Source of the DNA: Bacteroidaceae bacterium
GTDB lineage: Bacteria > Bacteroidota > Bacteroidia > Bacteroidales > Bacteroidaceae
Assembly (NCBI GenBank): GCA_017469925.1
Contig: JAFUFK010000016.1
Span: 372,001 to 436,000, forward strand
Reading direction: 5' to 3'
Length of the DNA stretch: 64,000 bases
The translations under genes were made by a program, and so were the position numbers. Positions 49,762 through 61,700 of this stretch are shown piece by piece. The notes below the pieces were generated by a model. That model was not told where the DNA came from and searched no databases. It worked only from the letters and a program-made list of their open reading frames with translations. How positions within the stretch are numbered: position 1 is the stretch's first letter; every line of letters begins with the position of its first letter.

Positions 49762-52700
49762 ATGTACAACGACGAAGACAGAAAATGGCTTTTTGACAAA
49801 ATGAAGAGCGCAGGCGTAAATACTGGCTCTTATGATGATTTCACACAAAGCCTCAGCAACAAAGAAGATAGAGATTGGTACTATAATAAGAGTAAAGAGC
49901 TAAAACTTGATATCGGTAGCCCAGAAGACTTTGAGTCAATGATGGTTGAGCCAATTGCTCAACCAGTTATTGCTGGTGGTCCATCAGGCAACGTCTTCAC
50001 TGAGAGCGAACTGAAAAAGATGGAGAATGGCGGCAATCCAAAGGCAAAGTCTTCTTTGAAGCCGACAAAGGGAGCCGTTTCAAAGCCGTCGGCACAAATG
50101 CCAGGCTACAAACAGCCCGTGGCTGACTTCATGAAGTTGGATACTCGCGACCTGAATACGTGGAAGAACCCCATGGGTAAGGTCCGTGACGTTCGTCAGC
50201 AGCAACAGTTCTCGACGCAAAAGCCCGGTGAGGACAAGACGGTAACCGATGTAGTGAAGGCCGTTAAAGGCGATGAGGCAGCAGCGAAGCGCGTTGGCCG
50301 GCAGAAGGCCATGCAGCAAATCCGTGACAGAATAGACTATGCCCGGGTCTCTGGAGGCAAAGAACTGCAAGGCATAATCCCCAATAGTGAAATCCTAGCG
50401 CCTACCGTGCTTCGTGATGAAGAAGGCAACCCCATCCTGGGAGAGGATGGCGAACCGCTTACGGGCGTTACTGGAGACCAAGCCCGTGTAAACGCACAGA
50501 AGCACGAGCATGCAAAGTATGAGGAAGCCGAATATAACTCCCTCTCGTCCCAGATGGAACGTGCCCAGCAGGAACTTGCCGATATTCAGGACCAGATAGA
50601 CGCGTTGAAGACTCCCTATGGAGTAAAGGAGGGAGAGGCCAACAGAATGCGCGACCTTGTAAGGACGCGAGAACAGATAGAACGGCGCATTGCAGGGCTG
50701 GAAATAGCGCAGGCAGGTGGTGAACGAGGTTTCTGGAGTGGTTTGCTTGGCACTGGTCTTGACCTATCGACATGGGCATTTGGTCTTGACAAGTTGGGCG
50801 ACGCCTCGAGAATGCTATCTATTTCGGAGAAGATGAAGCGTGGCGAGGATATTACCACAGAAGAGCAAGCCCTGTTGGATGCTACGCTGAAAAATCAAGA
50901 GGTGCAGCAACGTCTCGACGATGATAGCAACTTCATGTTCCGGGCAGGTCGGATGACCGCTGAGATGTTCCCGTTTATGCTCAGCATCGGATTGACAGGT
51001 GGAATGTCGGGTGTGGCTGGTATTGGTGTAAATGCTGGCAGGCAAGCTGCATTGAGATATGCAGAGAATTTTGGTGCCGATGCGTTGAGAAACAGGATTG
51101 TCGCCAATATGCTAAAGGGTACAGGAGCCCTTGTCGGCGACCTCATGGCTGGTTATGCGATGGGCAATACCGTAGGCATTGGTAATACGATGGCCGACGT
51201 GTTGAACAGAAGGATTGGCCGTCTCACGTATGCCCCTGACGGTTCGATAACGTTTGAGGGAGGCAAGTCTTGGGCAGAGGCCCTCTATCAGGGCGAAACC
51301 GCTCAGGCCTTGGAATACGGCACGGAGATGATGGGTGAGCACATCATCGACCCTGCCCTGAAGATGATAGCCCGCCAGAGCAAGAATCTTGGCTTCATGC
51401 GAGGGCTGTCTCGTATTTTTACGGGCGAGGGTGGCCCTCAGATGATAAAGACTACCTACGAGTGGTTGAACAAGATGGGTGTTCAGGGTCTTCCATCGGA
51501 AGGTTTGGAGGAAGAGGTAAACATGCTTCTTGGCATTGGCCTCCATGCCGATGACACTGATGAGCAGGTAGCCCAGTTCCTCGACAAAGACACCCATAAG
51601 GAAATCTGGGGCGGTATGGGCCTGAGCATAGGATTCCTTCATGGCTTTGGCGCAGGAATGCAAGGTTTATCGAAGACATACAACACGGCAAACTACTATC
51701 GTTATAAGCGTAAGGCAGGGCAGGCCAGTCGTCGTGCGGTAGCCTTATTGGGCAAAGACGTGTGGGCACCCTTGCAGGAACGTATAGACAACGCACCTAA
51801 CGAGGAAATGGGTAAGGTGTATGCCGATGTGCTTAACGATGCCAGCATGAATCCCAGAGACAAGGAGGCCGTGCTTGACTATATGGTAAAGCTGACCGAG
51901 ATGCGTGGCTACAACCTTGGACGATGGAACGCCTCACAGGAAGCACCGCAGCCATCAGTCAGAGAAGAAGAACAGATTGGTGAACAATTGGCAGAATCGA
52001 ACAGCCAGGGCTATGATGCCACAGAACCCGAAGACATGCAGGATATCCAGAACCGCATGGAGATTCTTCGTGAGGAACTTGGCGACGAACTACTTGTGGC
52101 CAATCTTGACAACGACCCAGTTGGGACTTTGGCTTCCATAGAGGACAATGATACGCGCAATAAGGCGTTGCAATATACCAATGCAAGAGCTGCATACAAT
52201 GGCCTGTTACAGCGCATAGGTGACGACATCGAAAGCAATGTGCGGGTGGCACATGAAGTGGTAGAATCCAATGTGGATAAGCATACCAATCAGATTCGTC
52301 CTGCTATACTAAAGCATAGCCAACGCCCTGTATATATCGTTGACGATACTAATAGTTATGATAATGATAGCAGTATTATTGTCAAGGACGCAGAAACAGG
52401 TAAACTGGAGTTTGTATCGCTTAATGATATTGCGTCAATTGGGCAACCCTTAGACCCTGAACAAGAGAAACAACGTGTTGAAACGGATATCCGCAATCAG
52501 ATTGCACAGCAGGAAGTAGATAAGGTCAATGGCGTTTTGACTATGTCCATAGGTGATGTCTATGACCTTATTGACCAACAGGGCAATCCCCATCAGGTAC
52601 AGATACTTGCTGACAATGGTGACGGAACCGTGCAGGCTGTTGTCGATGGAAAGCAAAACGAAGCATTTCCGAAGCAGGTGATTCAGGATATGGCCGACCT

Positions 52701-55700
52701 GAAAAATCGAGCAAGGGCACAAGAGCAGTATTCTGCGATAGCATCACAGCCAACGGAAGAAGAAATACAACCCATCGGGAAGAGTATATTTGGAAATCTT
52801 TACGACCAATTCAGAGGAAGGGCAAAAGATGCGGTTTCCTTCCTTTTGAACCGCAAGGAAGGTAATGCCATAGCCGCACTTCGTCATAAGGATGTTGGCG
52901 ACATCGACCTGTGGTATGGCGACGATAAGGCTGGACTAAAAAAGATTGCAGAGAAGCACCCAGAGGTCCTTAACGATTTGCAGGGTATTATTGATAGGAT
53001 GCATGTCGTTCGGGCATCGGAGAATCGCGTGATATTGGAAAGTGGTACACACAGGGCTGTCATTAGCAAGGACTGGTATGGAAAAAAGGCAGACAACTGG
53101 TTGTTGACTGCCTATGAAAAGAAAGGAACCTCTGGCGGTAGTATTGACATCGTTCCAGAACCCGAAGGCAAGCAGAATGGCACAGCTCCTCTGCAAGATT
53201 CATTCTCTGGTGACAAAGTTACGGAAAATACCGGAAACGAGCAAAATATTTCGAAAGGAAATGCAATGCCGATGGTAGGCGAAGGCGAAAATGCAGAGCC
53301 GAACTTCCTTGCCGTTACTCCTGAAAGAGGACATCAGTACATCTATAATGAGGCTGGTCTTGACCAAGAAGAGGCAGGTCAATTCATCGAAGCAAACAAA
53401 AAGGCTGCTGACAATGCACTGAAGAAGGCCTTAAATTCAAAGCCAAACATGGGCACAAGCCTCAGCAAATACAACAAGGCAAAAGCAGAGTGGCAAGAGA
53501 GGGTTAATGCAGCGCAGTCAACGGCAGACTATTGGAATAGTGTGGCAGAGGTCGAGGCTGAATTGCAACAGAGTCGTGATGAAGAAGCACAGCGTCGCCT
53601 ATGGTCAACGCCCGAGGGGCGTGCCCAGGCATTGTCGGACGTTACCAGCAAGGGACCAAAAGCAAAGGCCGAGTTAGCAAGACGGATATACGGTGGTTAC
53701 TTCAATAGTGACCTCGACGTTCCTGGTACGATAGAGGAACTTGTGGCCATGCTTCTGCCTTATGGTAGCCTGAACTGGGAGGGCTACGACCGTGGCACGC
53801 ATCATGTGCGTGGACTGCAAGAAGAGTTGGGTAGTAATCACCGACGCGGCCTTGACCGAAATGCCGACAGCAATGCGTTCAATTCGTACCTTGCCAAAAA
53901 GGGCGAAGGCATGAGTGTGGAGGAGTTGGCCGAGCAGATGTATAGTAGTCCAGAGAATATGCAGGATGGCGAGCATCCTCGTTGGGAGGATTCTGAGATA
54001 CGCAGTGCCATACTTGACGTTCTCATGAATGCAGGGAAATCGACCGACATTCGAGACTACGTCCTCAACAGTCGCATCAACGCGGCAGAAGAGGCCCTCC
54101 GCGCTGAGGAGGAAGCGGCAGAGGCAGCTAAGGCAGAATATGCCGAAGCCATGCACATGACACCTGATGAAGTGGATTTGTGGCAGGACTATCTTGCAGA
54201 AGAAATTCCCAGTCTTGTTGCAGCTTATGACGAAATTTATCCTATCTTTGCAGAAGATATAATAGAAAACATAAACAATGATGGAGAACAACAGAGTAGC
54301 AGAAGCGAAGGCTTGGATAGCCAGTCTGCCGAAGGAGGAAATCAAGTCTTGGATAACGGAAGCCAAGAAGAAGTACGGGAACCTGCCCGAAGTGCAGAAG
54401 TTGTCGCAGAAGATAACGAGCAGGAAGGACCTGTCGGAACAGCAGAAAACGTTGCAGTTGGCGAATCTGCTCCTGCTGACGTATTACCTGAAGGAGAACG
54501 AGTAAACCTACAGGAGCAAATTGCCAATGCTGAGGCCGAAGTCGATACTAATCCTACAGAGGCCCAGAAGGACGCAGGCAATTACAAGAAGGGGCACGTT
54601 AATATAGACGGGTTTAACTTTACCATTGAAAACCCGAAGGGTAGCGAGCGCAGTGGCGTTGACGCTGATGGTAAGGCGTGGTCCCAGACGATGAACAACA
54701 CTTATGGTTATATCCGGGGTTCTGAAGGTGTGGATGGTGACCATATTGACATGTTTCTTAGCGATGACCCAAGTCAAGGCGATGTCTATGTCATAGACCA
54801 GGTTAAAAAAGATGGTTCGTTTGACGAGCACAAAGTTATGTATGGCTTTGGCTCCGAACAAGAAGCTCGCGATGCTTATCTTTCTAATTACGAAGAAGGA
54901 TGGCAAGGATTGGGGAATATCACCCATGTCAGCAAGGGCGAGTTTAAGAAGTGGGTTGAAAGTAGCCACAGAAAAACAAAGCCCTTTGCCGAATATAAGA
55001 GTGTAACTGTGACTATGTGGAAAACAAAAAAATCCACCCTCACCGACGCTAATCGTAGTGAAACGACGCCAATTTCGGATTTAGGTGAACTTTCTGCCGA
55101 CAAAGTTACGGAGAATCTTTCAAACGAGCAAGAAGAAACGGAAGAAAATGCAAATCTTTCCGACGAACAGCGAAAAGAAATTGCTAAGACGGTAAAAGGA
55201 TTCGAGCAAGAAACCCAGGAAGATTTCATTGCTTTTGAGCGCCGTGTGAATGACATGAGCGATGCAGAGCTTTTAGCCTATATTGAAGCACAAGGGCTTG
55301 ACGAGACAAAAGCCGACCATCCTTCTGTATATGACGCATACGATGCCCGTCACGGCAAGGAGTATGTGGATTACTTTGACATGTATGCCGATGGGCTGCA
55401 TGACTCTACGCGTGACCGGGTGGAAGAAATACTTGCACAGGCAGAAAAGGAATGGGAGAAAGGGGGCTTTTCCAGCGAAATGCGCACGCAATTAAGCGCA
55501 CAGATTGATGCTTGCCGTGAATGGTTGGACAGAGAAGAAGGCCAATCTGGTAAGACGATTCTTTTCCGTGAAGGAAATGACAAAACGTTAGCAGGGTTCC
55601 ACAATATCAGTAGTGACAAGCTGAAGAAGGCGTTAAAACAGGGAGGTCTTGCTAACCCGAGTATGGCTGTTGTCAATACTGAGGATAGGGCACATACAGA

Positions 55701-58700
55701 CTATGGAGATATCAGTCTGATTGCTCCATCTCGTTTGATTAACGCACGCACAGGAATGAATGTTGGAACGTATGCAGGCGATGCCTGGACTCCGACTTAT
55801 CCCAGCGTGACGTTGTTCTTTACTCCAAAGGGTGAGAAACATCGCCAAGCAATCGCCAAAGAGAATGCTAATGGGGACAAAGAGCTGGAGAACCACCTAC
55901 TGCATGCACTTTCTGATTACATAGATGGTAATGGCGACAGGTTACATTTCCTGTTCCTGGCGCAGAAAGGACTTAACCCTGAGATAGCCCAGGAGCGCAC
56001 CACACACAGCCATGAAGAATATGAAGCAGTGAAGAAAATCTTCGGTGAAGGTACATCTACATTGCCCTCCGACTTCACCAAGGAGCAGAGCGATGCACTT
56101 CTTGCCCTGATGATGAGCGAATATGAGAAGAAGGTAAGGGAGGATTCCCAGAAGATAAGTGATGAGGCAAAGCGTGAGGCCGCAGTTGAGGCTATGCTTG
56201 ATATTAGACGCAAGTCGCTTACGGATGATAATGGCAAGTTGTGGTTTGCAAAAGGCGACAATTATGTCCATGGAGTCTGGAAAGACGAGCAGCGTAGGAA
56301 GAATCCTAAGACTGATTGGTATCCATCTGGCAACAGAAGGTATGTTCCTAATACGTTGGAGAATGTCAGTCGCCTGATGAACAAAGAACAAGCCACCAAT
56401 GCCTATGACAATGGTGGCCTCAGCGCGACACGAGCCCGTTTGCTCCAGAGGTTTACTTCCCTTGCACAAATCCGCAAGAATAAGGATTTGTTGAACAGCG
56501 ACGAAGAGGTAGAAAAGCGTAGCAAAGAAATGTCTGACGAATTGTTTGATATCATTCACCAGATATCCGACATGCAGAAAATTGACGATAATCCTTTCTC
56601 TAATCTTGACTATGCCGAACGTCGTTTGCAGGAAGCCATGACTATGCGTAATCCTATTCGATATCTTAACAAAGAGTATGGTTACGACATTGCAGAGGAT
56701 AGCGAACTGGCTTCACAAATCATGAACTTCATTGAAGAAGTGAAGGCTCTGCCAGTGAAATACTTTGAGACAAAGTTTAATCGCCCTGTCTATCTTAACG
56801 AATTTGCCGTTGCTGTTGTCCCTGATGATTTAGACGCAGATATGTTGAATCAATTGCGCCAGAGTGGGCTTGATGTAAGAACCTACAAGTCTGGTGATAT
56901 TGAGGACCGTAAGCGTGTGAACAAAGAGGCTGTTGAGGGTAGGAGTGATATCCTGTTCCGAGAGGGTGAACCCGATTACAGCACAATGTCAGAGCCAGAC
57001 CTTGACAAGGAGTACATGGAGGCCCTGAATGTCGTGGAGAAGCCCCAGCGAATAGAGAAGTTGCGGAAAAGTGAGCCTGTGGAGATAACAGGCGAGGAAT
57101 ATAGGGGCCAGTATGAGTTGAACCGTGACAGTGCAAAGAAATATATCAAAGAACATCTGCGCGGGAATTACCAAATTGACGACACGGGCGAGACTATTTT
57201 GCTCGCGAAGGATGGCGCACAGAAAGTAACATCACATAGCATGGGGAATGAAGCGCATTTGAAATCTATTGCGGCAATCCCCCAATTACTGAAGAATGCC
57301 ATATATATTACGGAATTGCCCAACGAGAAAGGCAATGGAAAATATGACATGTACCGTTACTATGTGTGTGGCCTACGTATAGGCGGAGAGGACTATACCG
57401 CAAAGATTGTTATCGGTGTCGATGCGAACGGAAAGAAGTTCTACGACCACTCACTGACAGAGATAGAAAAAGGAAAACTCATTGACGAGGTTGGCGCTTT
57501 ATCTACCACGTTACCCTCAGACAATGAGTCTTCCTCTATTTCTGTCAGCAAAGATACAAAGTTACTTTCAATCCTGCAAACAAATCCCGAGGAAATTGCG
57601 CGTGCAGAGGAGAAAATGCGCAGCGTGCTTGACGAAATGGCACGCAGGAGAGGCTATACAAGCAGCAGTGACTATCAAGGCTCGCTGGCATTCAATGGTG
57701 CGGCTCCGTCGAAGAATGCATACTTTGAAACAAAGGAGGAGCGCAAGAAAGCCTTCGCCAATGGCGACTTCGAGGGGGACTATTCCCTTGGCGACTTCGT
57801 GGACAACGGGCTTGACAACCACGATTTGGAATGGCAGATAGATAACCCGATACCCGCGTCTGGCAGGGATAAGGCCACACTCGCATCGCTGAATAATCTT
57901 CGTAGCGCCGTAAAGGGTAAGAAGCGCACGATAAAGATGTACCGTGCCGTGGATGCCTCGGTGAAAGAAGACTCATTCCGTAACGGTGACTGGGTGACAC
58001 CGAGTCGCGAGTATGCAGAGCAGCATATCGGTCTTCAGGACTGGAAGAAGGGGCGCATCATCGAGCAGGAGGTTTCCATTGACGATGTATGGTGGAACGG
58101 TGACGACATCAATGAGTGGGGCTACGACGACGGCAAGGGGTACGCCTACAAGAATACGGCAAACAACCGTAAACTGACAGACCTTGTCACAAGGGACGAT
58201 GCGGGGAATGTGATACCTCCGAGTAAACGCTTCGACGAAAGGAGTCAGGATGTCCGCTTCCGTGAGGACGAGGAGGCCCCCATCTTCATCAGCAATGCGC
58301 GTCACGCCGTGGAAGGCATCAAGCAGGAGAAAGCCAAGCCCGAGCAGTGGTTAGCGATGATAGAGAAAAACGGAGGCATGAAGGCTGGCGAAGACAAATG
58401 GCTCGGTCTCAGCGACTGGCTCAAAGGTCAGGGCAAGAAGACCCTTACCAAGCAAGAGGTGCTCGACTACATCCGCGAGAACCAAATTGAGGTGCAGGAA
58501 GTGCATTACAGCGAGGATGCTGAGACAAATGCTTTCTTGGAATATCGTAAGGAATACAAGCAATATTACGACGAGGCCGTTGAGAATGGAAAGGAAGACC
58601 CGCAGGACGTAGCATGGGAGCGTATGATAGAGGAACACGGAGAAGACTTCGGACTTGGTTTCTACGCACTTGGCGACGAACTGCAATGGGATAATGACAG

Positions 58701-61700
58701 CGACTATACCCAGTGGGAATATGAGCAGGGCGGAATAGATAAGCCTATCAACAGCACGCGCCTTGACTACACCACGGAAGGCTTGAAGAACAAGCGCGAG
58801 ATAGCCCTGACGGTGCCGACGGTGGAGAGTTGGAACGAGGGCGATGAGGTACACTTCGGCGATGCGGACAATGGGACTTCCGTGGCGTGGATTCGCTTTG
58901 GTGAAACTACCGATGCAGACGGAAATCGCGTGCTGGTCATCGACGAGATACAGAGCAAGCGGCATCAGGAAGGAAGGGAGAAAGGGTATAGGACCGCTGA
59001 GGCTATTGCGGAGGAAGAAAGGCTTGGTGAAGAGGTCAACAAGGCCCAGGAGGCTTACGATGCCTACACCCGTAAGATGAGTGAGAAGTACGATGGCGCG
59101 TATGAGGACATCTTCCCCGACATGGCCGAAGCGGAACGACAGGAGGCAGACCGACTGGAGCAGGCGGTGTATGCCGCAAGCGAGCGTTTACAGAATCATG
59201 ATGTATCTGACATTCCCGACGCTCCGTTTGAAAAGAACTGGCACGAACTGGCGATGAAGCGTATGTTGCGCTATGCCGCCGAGAACGGCTACGACAAGAT
59301 TGCTTGGACTACTGGCACCCATCAAGCGCGAAGATATGATATAGGCAAAGACGTAGAGAAAATAATCTCTTATGATTACCCATCCGTTAAAGATGCCGAC
59401 GGGCGCAAGAGCAAGAAGGTGGAAATACGTCTTCGCAATGGTGACACGATGACTATGCGTGTCGGTGAAGATGGCCGTGTAATAGAAGGACGTAGTGAGA
59501 CAGAGGGGAAAATGCTGTCTGATGTTGTCGGGAAAGACTTGGCCAAGCGTATTATGGAAGGCGAGGGCAAGGACGGAAGCATCTTTGATGCCGACCGCGA
59601 CTTGCCTGCCAAGGTAATAGACGGTGATGGCCTGCGCATTGGTGCCGAGGGCATGAAGGGCTTCTACGATGAGATACTTCCCCGGTTCATGAACAAGTAC
59701 GGCAAGAAGTGGGGTGTGAAGGTTGGAGAAGTGGAATTAGAAAAGCCATTTGATGCCGACCATGATGCACCGTTAAAATGGCATTCTGTTGATGTCAATC
59801 CCGAGATGAAGGAGAGCGTGATGCAGGGCCAGACGATGTTCCGTCCAGGTGGTTTGAAGTTCGGAGACAAAGCATCCTTTGATATACATCTTGCGCAAAA
59901 CCCCGACGGAGGGCCACTTGTATATAAGACAGATGTACTCCCAGATGTTTACCCAAGCCCTTACAATGCTTTTGCAGCCATTCGCAATCACTACCCTGAA
60001 TACCTTGTACAATGGGATGAGCAAACCGATAAGGTCACCCTGACGTCATGGAGAAGCATATTGGGTAGCCAGGAGCAGAAACCAGCAAGCAAGACGCAAC
60101 AGCGCAAGGAAGATGCTTATGCTAAACGTGTAAAACGGAATATGCGTAAGAAGGCCGAGGATATGGTCGAGAAGTTGCATATATCCGACGATGTGCTGAT
60201 AGTTGACAACGCATCAGAGTTGCCTGATGAAGTCTTTGAGGGCATGAGTAGTCGCACCAAAAAGAAGACAAAGCGCAGCAAGGGATGGTTTGACCCAACT
60301 ACAGGTAAGATAATCCTTATCATCGGCAACAATAGAAGTGAAAAGGATATCCTTGAAACAGTTATGCACGAAGGCGTAGCTCATTACGGACTGCGCAAGT
60401 TGTTTGGCGAACACTTCGACACGTTCCTCGATGAAGTGCACAAACATGCAGACAAGGAGGTTAAGGACCGCATTAACCAACTTGCTTTCGAGAAGTACGA
60501 CTTTGACCTGCGTGCTGCTACAGAGGAATATCTTGCAAGCCTTGCAGAAATGACGGACTTTGAGCGTCCCCAAATGCAAAGCTGGTGGAAGAGGGTGCGT
60601 GAGTTGTTTGACCAGATGCTTGTTCGGCTTGGACTTGGCAAATCTCTCACACGCTCATTAGACGACAATGACTTGCGCTATATCCTGTGGCGTAGTTACC
60701 ACAATCTGGAGTTGCAACAGAACGGGTTGTTTGGTGTGGCAGATGATATCGCCATGCAACAGGAACTAAAAGTACGGGACTTTGCTGTTAAGGCTACGCC
60801 GATTATAAAGAATGACTTCCGCATTAGCAATGGTGAAGAAATTCCATTCGGCATGAAAATTAAGATTCTTGACGCATACAACGTTGTGAAGGATAAACAT
60901 CCAGGCGTTGTTGCCCTTATACGCACACCCTATGGATATGTTGCCATAAACAAAGATGCAGCCGCTTTGCGTAAGGCGTTTAATCTTCCTGATGGACCAT
61001 ATATCTTGTTTGACGAAGAAGTTCTGGATAAAGCGCTTTCAAAGCTTATATCGAGAGGCAATAGGGTAGCCCTAACAGAAGTAGCCACCAATGAAGCTGT
61101 TGCAGAAAAGGTGAGCGAGCCTAATGTCCGATTCAGAGAAGATGGTGTAAGAGAGGAAGTAGAGAAGTTTACATCTAAGTACAACAGCAAACCGATATCG
61201 TTCTTTAGCCTATCGATGAGCGACGAGGAGTTGATTGATGCGCTTGATATTCCCAAAGAATATCGTAAAGATGAGGACATAAAGGAACTCCGTAAATATT
61301 TTGAAACAGAAAAACCTGCCGCATTATTTGATAGGAAAACAGAAAAAATATATATCTTTGCAGACGAGTTAAAGCCTGAAAAGACAGAAGAAACTTTGTT
61401 CCATGAGAACCTGCATGCTTCTCTCCACGAAATGTATGAAGATGGTATGAGGAACATCGCTGAACGATTCTGGAATATTGCTCCTGATGAAGGTAAGGTA
61501 AAACGCTCGTTTGTAGAGAAGAAATACAAAGATGAAGATGAGAAGAAGGAAGAACTGTTCGTCTTTTGGCTTTCTCGCTCGATGCGTGACGGAGATGTTG
61601 ACGACATGCTCAATATGTTTGATGACGAAGGAGACGTTATAAGAATAGAAACATTTTTAAGAGATATCGGATATGACAAAGAAAGAGAATCAGCAGAAAG

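Noticed and set aside
53674..54366. Minus-strand open frames opposite the giant gene, some with hydrophobic text
   Set aside because: They follow the complement of the giant frame, no promoter or start context supports them, and similar frames occur along the whole gene.
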